Assembly: GCA_017480285.1 (NCBI GenBank)
Contig: JAFVAX010000022.1
Span: forward strand, 56,654 to 120,653
DNA length: 64,000 bases
Direction: 5' to 3'
Origin: Paludibacteraceae bacterium
GTDB lineage: Bacteria; Bacteroidota; Bacteroidia; Bacteroidales; Paludibacteraceae
In this document: piece after piece, positions 35,417 through 43,945 of the stretch
Layout of the letters: each line of letters begins with the position of its first letter
Position numbering within the stretch: the stretch's first letter is position 1
Notes under the pieces: model-generated
What the model was told of the DNA's origin: nothing
Seen by the model: the letters and a program-made list of their open reading frames with translations, nothing else
Databases searched by the model: none
Translations under genes and position numbers: made by a program

Positions 35417-36148
35417 TGTCCGTTTCTTGAGTTCGAAGTCGCGACCGAGGTAGTTTTTTCTTACTGTCGGGTTGGCTGCAAGTTCTTCAGGCGTGCCGTG
35501 GAAAAGAATCTTACCTTCAAACAACAGATACGCACGGTCGGTAATCATAAGCGTCTCATCAACATTATGGTCGGTAATGAGAATGCCGATATTCTTACCT
35601 TTCAGTTTCCATACCACATCCTGTATCTCCTGTACGGCAATAGGGTCAACACCGGCAAAAGGCTCATCAAGCATTACAAACATAGGTTCTATGGCAAGAC
35701 AGCGTGCTATCTCCGTTCTGCGACGCTCACCACCTGAGAGACGGTTGCCAAGGTTCTTACGCACATGACCGAGGTTGAACTCTGCAATGAGTTGCTCAAG
35801 TTTCTCTTTCTGATACTCCTTTGTGAAATTCGTCATCTCAAGTACCGCTTTCAGGTTGTCTTCTACTGACATTGTGCGGAATACACTTGCCTCCTGTGGC
35901 AGGTAGCCTATTCCCCGTTGAGCGCGTTTGTACATAGGGAAGGAAGTAATGTCCTCATCGTCAAGGAAAATCTTGCCGTTGTTGGCAGTAATGATACCTG
36001 TAGTCATATAGAAAGTAGTGGTCTTGCCGGCACCATTAGGACCAAGCAAACCTACAATCTCGCCTTGTTTCACTTCTATGGAAACATCATTGACAACCGT
36101 CCGTTTGCCATAGCGCTTTACCAAATGTTCTGTACGAAGAATGTTCAT
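35408..36148 (-). CDS. lptB: LPS export ABC transporter ATP-binding protein
   Basis: A 246-residue ABC ATPase with Walker [10 protein letters not shown] (about 34-42), signature [15 protein letters not shown], Walker [14 protein letters not shown] and the H-loop TDHNV, the pattern of LptB. LptB drives LPS transport by LptFG to the outer membrane. The C-terminal 14 residues are encoded by the sequence duplicated at 33725-33767. A four-unit AATTGTA array overlaps the start codon. Confidence 0.95.
   Translation of the reverse strand: MNILRTEHLVKRYGKRTVVNDVSIEVKQGEIVGLLGPNGAGKTTTFYMTTGIITANNGKIFLDDEDITSFPMYKRAQRGIGYLPQEASVFRTMSVEDNLKAVLEMTNFTKEYQKEKLEQLIAEFNLGHVRKNLGNRLSGGERRRTEIARCLAIEPMFVMLDEPFAGVDPIAVQEIQDVVWKLKGKNIGILITDHNVDETLMITDRAYLLFEGKILFHGTPEELAANPTVRKNYLGRDFELKKRTKV
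35415..35457. repeat. Right direct repeat inside the lptB 3' end
   Basis: Matches 33725-33767; the first 28 bases are identical. It is the functional end of lptB, bounding the hipSTB cassette on the right. Confidence 0.85.
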
Positions 36149-36175
36149 ACAATTTACAATTCACAATTTACAATT
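36148..36175 (-). repeat. AATTGTR heptamer array at the lptB start
   Basis: Four 7-bp units. The first base of the lptB ATG is the last base of the array, so the repeat fills the whole ribosome-binding region. Confidence 0.9.
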
Positions 36176-36187
36176 ATTTTTCTTGCA

Positions 36188-36312
36188 GATTTCGCTGATT
36201 TCGCTGATTTTTGTACCACGGATTGAACGGATTTTTACAGATATAACAGAAAATATGTGTTAGAGGCACAATGCAATATAAATTATTAACTATTAAATAT
36301 CAACTAATAATT
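36188..36312. repeat. Repeat-rich intergenic block
   Basis: A CGCTGATTT duplication (36194-36211) and an ACCACGGATT...ACGGATTTTTACAG stretch resemble the common dispersed intergenic sequences of Bacteroidota. ATTAACT, ATTAAAT, ATCAACT heptamers follow at 36285-36305 and run into the xth stop codon (36300-36302). A similar stretch (CAATGCAATAT...) is at 2959-2999. No gene. Confidence 0.55.
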
Positions 36313-37061
36313 ACTTCCACCGGGCAGTGGTCGGAATGAACAACCTGTTGCAAGATACGGGCATCTGTTACTCGTGGTAATAGCTCTTCTGTAACCCAAT
36401 GATAATCAATTCGCCAACCTGCATTATGCTCTCTCGCACGGAAGCGATAACTCCACCAAGAGTATTCTTCGGGGTTTTGATTGAAAAGACGGAAACTGTC
36501 CACCCAACCGTTTTCAACCAACTTATCAAGCCACTCGCGTTCTTCCGGCAGAAAACCCGACACGCCTTGTTTGTTCTCCGGATGATTGATGTCTTGAGGC
36601 TTATGGCAGATGTTGAAGTCGCCACAAACAACTATGTTTGGTCGTTCTTTTTTCAGACGCTCAAGAAAACCGAAGAAAGCATCAAGGAAGTCCATCTTGA
36701 ACTCCTGACGGATATCGCCTGTTGTGCCGGAAGGTACATACACATCCACTATGGTTATGTCCCCCAAATCCACTCGTAAGACTCTTCCCTCGCGATCATA
36801 ACGGTCGTGGTTCATTCCCACTTTGACCAAATCAGGCTCTTTCAGTGTGAAAACGGCAACACCGCTATAGCCTTTTTTTTCGGCACTATGAATATATGAA
36901 TGGTAGCCTAATTCTTGAAAAGCGTTGATATCAATCTGTTCGGGCTGTGCCTTACTTTCCTGAATGCAAAAGACATCGGGGCGCTCTGCCTTGAGCCAGT
37001 CTAACAGACCTTTACTCATGGCAGAGCGTATACCGTTAAGATTATAAGAGATTATCTTCAT
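36300..37061 (-). CDS. xth: Exodeoxyribonuclease III
   Basis: A 253-residue exonuclease III/AP endonuclease: NLNGIRSAM at the start, IQES with the metal-binding Glu, YVPSG, VVCGDFNICH, and RIDYHWVT with HSDHCP at the end. It repairs abasic sites and cleans 3' ends. Its ATG overlaps the stop of the upstream M6 protease gene by 4 bp (37058-37061), so it is probably the last gene of the protease operon. Confidence 0.95.
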   Translation of the reverse strand: MKIISYNLNGIRSAMSKGLLDWLKAERPDVFCIQESKAQPEQIDINAFQELGYHSYIHSAEKKGYSGVAVFTLKEPDLVKVGMNHDRYDREGRVLRVDLGDITIVDVYVPSGTTGDIRQEFKMDFLDAFFGFLERLKKERPNIVVCGDFNICHKPQDINHPENKQGVSGFLPEEREWLDKLVENGWVDSFRLFNQNPEEYSWWSYRFRAREHNAGWRIDYHWVTEELLPRVTDARILQQVVHSDHCPVEVIIS

Positions 37062-38770
37062 TGGATATTTATTTTCTTTGCACCCTTGTTGGTGTGAATG
37101 ATATACAAGCCCCGTTGCAGTTTGCTTACATCGGTTGTGCCTAAGGAAGTGCCCATAATAGTGTATATACCAAGCACTTTCTCGTCGGCTTCAGGGTCGA
37201 GGATAACATCTTCTATTCCGTCAACGAAGTCTGACCATTTGGCTTTCTGTGGTGCAGTAAAACTATTGCAACTCTCAGTGCTGTTGAGGTTAAAGAAGAT
37301 AACTTGATTCTTCTCGGTGATGTTACTGAGTTGATAGCCTGTGATAACAAGTTTGGAAGTTACTTTGCTTGTACCCGGGTATGGGTCGCCTGCATCACCA
37401 TAATCACTTCGTGCGTTGTCGGCTTCGATGAGTTCAACACCTTGATTTCCACGCTTATAACTGTTTGGTGAGTTGTTTTCCCAATCAGAGGCTTTGTATC
37501 TGACTTTTGTTATGAGCATACCGCTACCGGGGAGATACTGATCGTATGTCTTATACCCTTGCTGGCGGTTTTCAAGCAGATAGAATGTAGTAGGACTTGG
37601 CACCTCACCGTTCATGTTATGTTCGCCTGTTGAGGTAATCATAAAGGCTTGACCATCGTTGTTTAAGTTAGGTAATTCAAAGCAACCGCCTTCAGCGGGT
37701 AGTAGTGTCGGCTCAATCCAACCGCAATAGAAACGCTCGTATGCGGAATAGGCGGGTGGGGTGATACCGTCGTTGTTGTAAGGTCCCATATCCATTACAT
37801 CCCACTGACCGAGAGTGCTATAAGGATTATCAGTATCGCGTGTGTCGTAGAAATCCGGCAGTCCGCATACATGCGAGAACTCGTGGCAGAAAGTGGACTG
37901 ACCTGCCATACTTACCTTACCGCCTGTATATTGACCTGAATATTCATTGTATTTGGCACCAAGCAGTGTCAGTTCGTTGGTGCAGGCATACATGTTTACT
38001 TTCTTGCCGTCAAGAGTAACGCTGTTGTCGGAAACACCTCCGTGTTTGCGGTCGTCAAGCCACCACATGTGAGGCCAGACGCAGTCTTCATCGCCATAGT
38101 CGGCTTGTCCGTATCCGGCATAGAAAACGAATACGAAATCCACCTCACCATCGCCATCGTTGTCGTATCTGGTAAAGTCAACATCAAACTGTTTATCTGC
38201 AAGTTGGCAAGCTTGTTGTATCATAAGATGACTATAGGATGTGCCACGCGGACCGGCGTATGATGTTGAGTTGTTTTTAAGGTCAACAGGTCCAACAACA
38301 TCGAAAGTAGGTTGGTATTTGCCGTAACTCTGATTGTAGAAATACTCTCTTACACAACCGATTGCCCCGTCGCGGTTGAAACCGGTTTTGTTGAGCATGT
38401 CGTTGAAATCTTGCTGTGTGTATTGGAACTGTTTGTCCTTGAAATTAGCAAGTATGACCAATCCTCTTGGTGCAAGATTGACAAATTGTGCACTCTGACG
38501 CACTTTTCTTTGGTTGTCTGCCTGTTTGGCTTGGGCTTTATGTTTGGCTATTTGTTCGGCATTAGCCTTTACATATATGCCTTCCGCATTTTTCAGCAGC
38601 AGGTTGCCTTCTTTGTCGGTTAGGTAGTTGTGAAACTCATCGCCGTGGGCGAATACTGTTATTTCAGAGCCGTCTTTTTGTGTTATGACTTTTGGTCCGG
38701 GTTTGGCGGGAACGGCATAAGATATAAGGCTTATTGCTAATATCGCTAATGATAAAATTATCTTTTTCAT
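37058..38770 (-). CDS. Secreted M6-family metalloprotease (570 aa), T9SS cargo
   Basis: A signal peptide (MKKIILSLAILAISLISYA) is followed by the PAKPGP motif shared by all members of this cluster. A propeptide region (about 20-95) precedes the M6 catalytic domain with HEFSH at 296-300 in HEFSHVCGLPD and an EF-hand-like DNDGDGEVD at 203-211. The C-terminal tail (LGTTDVSKLQRGLYIIHTNK) resembles a short type IX secretion sorting domain. M6 enzymes include immune inhibitor A. Gene order suggests an operon of five M6-type genes. Confidence 0.9.
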   Translation of the reverse strand: MKKIILSLAILAISLISYAVPAKPGPKVITQKDGSEITVFAHGDEFHNYLTDKEGNLLLKNAEGIYVKANAEQIAKHKAQAKQADNQRKVRQSAQFVNLAPRGLVILANFKDKQFQYTQQDFNDMLNKTGFNRDGAIGCVREYFYNQSYGKYQPTFDVVGPVDLKNNSTSYAGPRGTSYSHLMIQQACQLADKQFDVDFTRYDNDGDGEVDFVFVFYAGYGQADYGDEDCVWPHMWWLDDRKHGGVSDNSVTLDGKKVNMYACTNELTLLGAKYNEYSGQYTGGKVSMAGQSTFCHEFSHVCGLPDFYDTRDTDNPYSTLGQWDVMDMGPYNNDGITPPAYSAYERFYCGWIEPTLLPAEGGCFELPNLNNDGQAFMITSTGEHNMNGEVPSPTTFYLLENRQQGYKTYDQYLPGSGMLITKVRYKASDWENNSPNSYKRGNQGVELIEADNARSDYGDAGDPYPGTSKVTSKLVITGYQLSNITEKNQVIFFNLNSTESCNSFTAPQKAKWSDFVDGIEDVILDPEADEKVLGIYTIMGTSLGTTDVSKLQRGLYIIHTNKGAKKINIQ

Positions 38771-38785
38771 ATTGGTGTGTTGTTT

Positions 38786-41332
38786 TTATAAAATTATTTT
38801 GATTGATTTGTTTTGGAGGCGGACAACATAAACTTGCTGTTTTGGAAGTGTTATTGCTGTTTTACCATTTACAGTCGCGTTGTAAATGATTTGTCCTAAT
38901 GCGTTATAAATCTTCACATTCTCATGTGCGGCATTTATCTCAATACCGGTTTCCGTCTTGCGTACAAATGCAGTATTGTCGGTTGCGTCAAGACTTGTGG
39001 GTACTTCGCCGTCAAGATAAGTAGCATTGAATGTAGAGCCGTTGTAGGTAACGGCGGAAATGGTTATTTGCAAGTAGTCGTCGGTGTTAGTGATAGTTAC
39101 GGTACCGCTCATAAGGTAGTAGCAAGCTGCATATTGCTTGTCTTCATTAAACTCGGTGAGGAAAACCGTAGGCTGATCTTTCGTGCCATCCCAACCTTGT
39201 GAGGCTACAACGGTGTTGTTGTTGCCACTGTTGTTTATTTCAAATGTACCTGAGGGCAGGTCTTGGCTGTCGGTTAGGAACAAGAGATCAAGTTCTCCCT
39301 CGTCAGTTATGAGATATATAAGCAGTTGTCCTTCGGTGGAGTTGTCCACAAAAACATCTTCCGCTTCGAAGTTGATAGTGGTAACTTCAGTCGGTTCATA
39401 AGTATAATCGCCTGTTTGAGGTTGTTCGCCTTGAGGTCTGCCTAAGTATGTTATATACCCGCCGCGAGCCATCTCAGGTGTTGTACCCATATAGTTCTGC
39501 ACAGGACCATAGATAATCACTGTATCGCCTACTTGTATCTGGTTCTCGCTTGTAAATTTGGTGTTACCCAAATTGTAGATATCATAGCAATAAAGACTTG
39601 ATTTTTCGTCTTTTATATAGAAACGGGCATTGCAGAAATTGCCTGTGGTGAGTACTTGAACAATCTCGCTTATTATACCTTTGACATAAACGCTGTCGGT
39701 TGAGGGTGTGGTATAAGTTAATGCGCTGATGTAACTTACCGCTTCGGTAACAGTCATAGTGTCTTTCTTTTCCGGTGTAGGTGGTGTTACAGGTTCGTCT
39801 TCGCAGGTGGTTGTGCGATTCATACGGAAAGAGATAAGTCCGTTTTTTTCGGTGATATTATTAAGTTTATAACCTGTGATTACTTGTTTGGATGTAACGG
39901 TGCTTTTACCCGGATATGTGTCGCCTTCATCGCCATAGTCGCTTCGTTCATCATCTGCCTCAATGAGTTCTACACCTTGTTGTCCACGCTTGTAGTTGTT
40001 TGGCGAGTTGTTTCGCCAATCGCTGGCTGAGTATTTGACTTTTGTGAGAAGCATACCGTGTCCGGGCAGGTGCTCGTCAAAACTGCCTTTCACTTGTTGG
40101 CGGTTTTCAAGCAGGTAGAATGTTGTAGGAGACGGGCTTTCACCATCGAGGTTATGCTTGCCTGTTGATGAAATAAGGTATGCTTGTCCGTTGGTGTTGA
40201 GGTTTTCAATCTCGTAACACTCTTGCTCTGTTGAGAGTACGGTAGGTGTTATCCAACCGCAGTAGAAACGCTCGTAAGCCGAATATGCCGGCGGTGTGAA
40301 ACCATCGTTGTTGTAAGTGCCGGCATCCATCAGATCCCATTCGCCGAGGGTTTGATAGGTGGTTCCGTACATAACTCTGTCTTGATCAGTATCGTAGAAA
40401 TCGGGCAGTCCGCATACATGCGAGAACTCGTGGCAGAAAGTGGCAACACCACACATTGCTTCTGTACCACCGGAGAATGTCTGTGTTTGCTTATTATATT
40501 TAGCCCCAAGGCGTGTCAGTTCGTTGGTGCAAGCGTATCGGTCAACTTTTTTTCCATCGAAAGTGCGCTTGCTTGAAGTGATGCCGTCGTAGCCGGAAAC
40601 ATAGAACATGTGTGGCCATACGCAGGCTATGCTGTCTTTGTCGAAACTCTCGGCATAATCAGCCAAACCGTAGCCTGAAAAAACGACAAATACAAAATCT
40701 ACTTTACCGTCACCGTCGTTGTCGTATTTTGTGAAGTCTGTTCCGTCTTGGTCGGCAAGTTTGCAAGCATCAACGATTAGTTGTCCTACATTCTCTGTGC
40801 CATCGCCTTCACTGCCAGCATAATACGATGATGTGTGAGAAACAGTGTAAGGTCCGACAATATCAAATTGCGGGTTGTACTTACCGAAACTTTGCTGCAT
40901 AAAATAATCGTTCGCTGAGCCGGGAGTACCGTTTACATTGTAGCCTTTCTTATTGAGCATATCGTCAAATTCCTGACGGGTACGAGTGAAAGGTTTGTCG
41001 GAATAGCCAACAAGTATGACTAGTCCGCGTGGTGCAAGATTGATTTCCTGTTTTGCCTGACGGACAAGTCTTTTATCTTGTCCTTGTTTGGCTTTGGCTT
41101 TGTGAGCAGACACGGCTTGCTCGTTTGCTATAACCCATTTGCCTTGACTGTCTTTTGAAAGCAAGCGACCTTCTTTGTCGGTATAGAAATGGTGAAACTC
41201 GTCGCCGTGCGCATAGACGGTTATTTCTGTGCCGTCAGGTTGTTGCAACACCCTTGGTCCGGGTTTGGCAGGTACGGCATAAATGCTCAAACTGATTAAA
41301 CATATTATCAGTATTGAAAAGATCTTTTTCAT
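38786..41332 (-). CDS. Secreted M6-family metalloprotease with OB-like domain (848 aa), T9SS cargo
   Basis: Signal peptide, PAKPGP motif, propeptide (about 20-97), M6 domain with HEFSH at 301-305 and DNDGDGKVD at 204-212. After about 520 lies an OB-fold-like domain (VYVKGIISEIV... GPVQNYMG, about 525-635), then a beta-rich region and a T9SS type A sorting domain (VKIYNALGQIIYNATVNGKT, KIIL end). The longest typical member of the cluster. The extra domain may bind a substrate; this is not established. Confidence 0.9.
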   Translation of the reverse strand: MKKIFSILIICLISLSIYAVPAKPGPRVLQQPDGTEITVYAHGDEFHHFYTDKEGRLLSKDSQGKWVIANEQAVSAHKAKAKQGQDKRLVRQAKQEINLAPRGLVILVGYSDKPFTRTRQEFDDMLNKKGYNVNGTPGSANDYFMQQSFGKYNPQFDIVGPYTVSHTSSYYAGSEGDGTENVGQLIVDACKLADQDGTDFTKYDNDGDGKVDFVFVVFSGYGLADYAESFDKDSIACVWPHMFYVSGYDGITSSKRTFDGKKVDRYACTNELTRLGAKYNKQTQTFSGGTEAMCGVATFCHEFSHVCGLPDFYDTDQDRVMYGTTYQTLGEWDLMDAGTYNNDGFTPPAYSAYERFYCGWITPTVLSTEQECYEIENLNTNGQAYLISSTGKHNLDGESPSPTTFYLLENRQQVKGSFDEHLPGHGMLLTKVKYSASDWRNNSPNNYKRGQQGVELIEADDERSDYGDEGDTYPGKSTVTSKQVITGYKLNNITEKNGLISFRMNRTTTCEDEPVTPPTPEKKDTMTVTEAVSYISALTYTTPSTDSVYVKGIISEIVQVLTTGNFCNARFYIKDEKSSLYCYDIYNLGNTKFTSENQIQVGDTVIIYGPVQNYMGTTPEMARGGYITYLGRPQGEQPQTGDYTYEPTEVTTINFEAEDVFVDNSTEGQLLIYLITDEGELDLLFLTDSQDLPSGTFEINNSGNNNTVVASQGWDGTKDQPTVFLTEFNEDKQYAACYYLMSGTVTITNTDDYLQITISAVTYNGSTFNATYLDGEVPTSLDATDNTAFVRKTETGIEINAAHENVKIYNALGQIIYNATVNGKTAITLPKQQVYVVRLQNKSIKIIL

Positions 41333-41342
41333 CTTGTGTTTT

Positions 41343-43535
41343 TTATTTTAGAATTCGTGTTACTTCATTTTCGCGACGGATAATATATACTTGTCCTTTG
41401 GGCAATTTTATCTCTTTCTTGCCGTTGATATAGGTGCTATATAAGGTTTGACCTAACGGGGTATAGATAACCACCTGCTTGCCATCTGCTTCAACTTCAA
41501 TGCCGTCTGTTGTTAATTTTACAAATTCGGATGTGGCTGTTTCTTCGAGTGCCGTCTGGCGGTTGGTGTAAGAGATATGTATGGTTGAGCCGTTGTGAGT
41601 TACGGCATCAATGGTTATCGTTATTTCCGAACCATCTATTTCTATATTGACAGTACCCGACTTGAGGTAATAGACTGTGCTATAACTGCCTTGTCCGTTG
41701 AAACCTGTTATATATACCGATGGGTAATCGCGTGTATCGTCGCCACCCGGGGAGGCAAAGAAAGTACCTACATCGCCTGTGCTATTAATTTGGTAAGTGC
41801 CTGCATAAAGTTGTTCGCCACCGCTAATATAAAGCAGTGTTGCTTGTGCATTGTCGCTTACCAAATAGACAGTGTCTTTACCGATACTGCTTTGCCCGAA
41901 GTAGAGGTTAGTAGCGTTGAAGACTATGTCTGTCTTTTCTGTTGACTCCCACTCGTAGGAATATGTCGGTTCGGTTGGCTCAACATAAGAAGTGTTAGCA
42001 AAGTCGAAAGTAATAACTCCACTTGTCTCTTTGATGTTGGTGCAAGAGTAGTTTGTCATATCTGTCGGTTTGAAACTTGTCTTGCCGGCAGGATAAGCGT
42101 TATTAGCATTTGTAACGGTAAAAACACTACCTTGATAGCCTGTTGACCCCATACTCCCGTTAGCGCAAACGAGTGCAACACCTTGCTTGCTTGTAACAGC
42201 GTTATTGACTTCATTGTCTGCCCAAGTGGTGGCATTGTATTGGATTTTCGTAACAATCATACCGTGTCCTGGCAGGAATTCGTCGTAGCCGCCTTTGGTC
42301 TGCTGACGGTTTTCAAGCAGATAGAAGGTAGTAGGTGAGGGTACTTCTCCATTAAGGTTATGCTCTCCGTCTTTGCAGATGAGATATGCTTCCTGTGATG
42401 TGTTCAAATTTTCAAGTTTGACCGACTCTTGTGGCTTGTACAAGATAGTAGGTGTTATCCAACCGCAGTAGAATCGTTCGTATGCACTATATGAAGGTGG
42501 TGTGTAGCCATAGTTATTGCTCGTGCCGGCATCCATAAGGTCCCAATCACCTAAAGTAGCATGGTTATAGTCAGTGTCGTATAAATCCGGCAGTCCGCAT
42601 ACATGCGAGAACTCGTGGCAGAAAGTAGATATACCGTCCATCTTTTTTGTTGCGAAACTTATCTCGTTGGTGCAGGCAAACATACTGATTTTTTTTCCGT
42701 CAAGGGTAATGCTGTAGTTAGATTTGCCACCATGCTGACGATCATCAAGCCACCACATGTGTGGCCATATCGTTCTTGTCCCACCACCATCGGCTTGTCC
42801 GTATCCGGCGTAGAAAACGAATACGAAATCTACTTCGCCATCGCCGTCACCATCGTATTGAGAGAAATCAGCACCATCGGCTTGAGCGGCACGGCAGGCT
42901 TCCTGAATCATATAATGGGCTTTTTCGGATCCGTCATTGCCGGCATAGTAGGACGATTTATTTTTCAGTGTATAAACACCAAAAACATCAAATTGCGGAC
43001 TATATTTGCCGTATGATTGGGCTTCAAAATACTCGCGGGCACAACTCGCAAAATCTATAGTCTGTAAAGAGTTATCGTATTCGTCTATAAAACTGAAATC
43101 AGGGTTGTAGCCGGTTTTGTTGAGCATATTGCTGAAGTCTTCTACCGTATTTGTGAAAGAAGCAAGTGTTCCGTTTGAGCCAGAACCGCCCGAAGTTGGG
43201 AATTGAACAAGTATAACAATACCTCTCGGAGAAAGATTTACAAACTCAGGCTTGCGGTTTGCCCGTGCCTTATGTTTTAAGGTTGCTTTCTTGCGTATTG
43301 TCGCTAACTGATTTTTTTTGTTTTCATCGGCTTTTACATAGAACCCTTGTTCGTTAAGTACAACAATGTTCCCCTCAGAGTCGGTTGTATAATGATAAAA
43401 CTCGTCGCCGTGTTGATGTAAAGTTATTTTACTTCCGTCCGGTTGTGTATATAAGATAGGTGTTTTTCTTGCCGGTACGGCAAAAAGTGCTATTGCAAAA
43501 AGTGTGAATACTACACACAATATAATTTTTCTCAT
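41343..43535 (-). CDS. Secreted M6-family metalloprotease (730 aa), T9SS cargo
   Basis: Signal peptide then PARKTP; propeptide (about 20-100); M6 domain with HEFSH at 307-311 and DGDGDGEVD near 228-236; a beta-rich C-terminal part (about 530-650); and a sorting domain (VVIYTPLGQTLYSTYINGKK) ending in RILK. Very like the 848-residue neighbour but without its OB-like domain. Confidence 0.9.
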   Translation of the reverse strand: MRKIILCVVFTLFAIALFAVPARKTPILYTQPDGSKITLHQHGDEFYHYTTDSEGNIVVLNEQGFYVKADENKKNQLATIRKKATLKHKARANRKPEFVNLSPRGIVILVQFPTSGGSGSNGTLASFTNTVEDFSNMLNKTGYNPDFSFIDEYDNSLQTIDFASCAREYFEAQSYGKYSPQFDVFGVYTLKNKSSYYAGNDGSEKAHYMIQEACRAAQADGADFSQYDGDGDGEVDFVFVFYAGYGQADGGGTRTIWPHMWWLDDRQHGGKSNYSITLDGKKISMFACTNEISFATKKMDGISTFCHEFSHVCGLPDLYDTDYNHATLGDWDLMDAGTSNNYGYTPPSYSAYERFYCGWITPTILYKPQESVKLENLNTSQEAYLICKDGEHNLNGEVPSPTTFYLLENRQQTKGGYDEFLPGHGMIVTKIQYNATTWADNEVNNAVTSKQGVALVCANGSMGSTGYQGSVFTVTNANNAYPAGKTSFKPTDMTNYSCTNIKETSGVITFDFANTSYVEPTEPTYSYEWESTEKTDIVFNATNLYFGQSSIGKDTVYLVSDNAQATLLYISGGEQLYAGTYQINSTGDVGTFFASPGGDDTRDYPSVYITGFNGQGSYSTVYYLKSGTVNIEIDGSEITITIDAVTHNGSTIHISYTNRQTALEETATSEFVKLTTDGIEVEADGKQVVIYTPLGQTLYSTYINGKKEIKLPKGQVYIIRRENEVTRILK

Positions 43536-43557
43536 ATAATCTTATTGTTATAAATGA

Positions 43558-43926
43558 TTATTCTCTTGTGTTTTTTTTAGGTTCTTCCAAACGATTAGGA
43601 ATGTTTTTATTCAGATATTTTTTTTCTCTTTTTGATCGTTTGTCGGCATTTTTTGCTTTATATTTTCCTGCTACAAGTTCTCCCTTCGGTGTGTAGGTAA
43701 GATAATAGTAGTAGCCGTTGTCTTGCTGACCGATGAGATAGCCGTCAACGGTCATTGTGAAATGATGCCATTCATCGCCACGCTTGAGAATGATAAGAGT
43801 ATCGCCGTTAGGTTGCACAACCGGTATAGGTGTCTTGCGTGCGGGCACATTTCTTGGCCCGTGGTGTTGTGCGTATGTGAAAGTTGTGAGAGCAGTCAGT
43901 ATGACCGCTAAAAGAAACTTTTTCAT
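43558..43926 (-). CDS. Stand-alone M6 propeptide-like protein
   Basis: A 122-residue protein with a signal peptide (MKKFLLAVILTALTTFTYA) and then NVPARKTPIPVVQPNGDTL, IILKRGDEWHHFTMTVDGYL. These match the N-terminal 60-70 residues (signal, PARKTP motif, GDExxH prodomain) of its protease neighbours, but the gene has no catalytic domain. The tail is very rich in Lys and Arg. It sits between two protease genes, in the same operon. It could be a remnant or a free inhibitor or chaperone of the proteases. Known: M6 proteases carry N-terminal propeptides. Inferred: a regulatory role in trans. Confidence 0.78.
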   Translation of the reverse strand: MKKFLLAVILTALTTFTYAQHHGPRNVPARKTPIPVVQPNGDTLIILKRGDEWHHFTMTVDGYLIGQQDNGYYYYLTYTPKGELVAGKYKAKNADKRSKREKKYLNKNIPNRLEEPKKNTRE

Positions 43927-43945
43927 TGATATAAGAATTTTGTTG

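Noticed and set aside
33725-35457. Insertion sequence bounded by the lptB-tail repeats
   Set aside because: The interior has no transposase or terminal inverted repeats; the cassette is a hip operon only.
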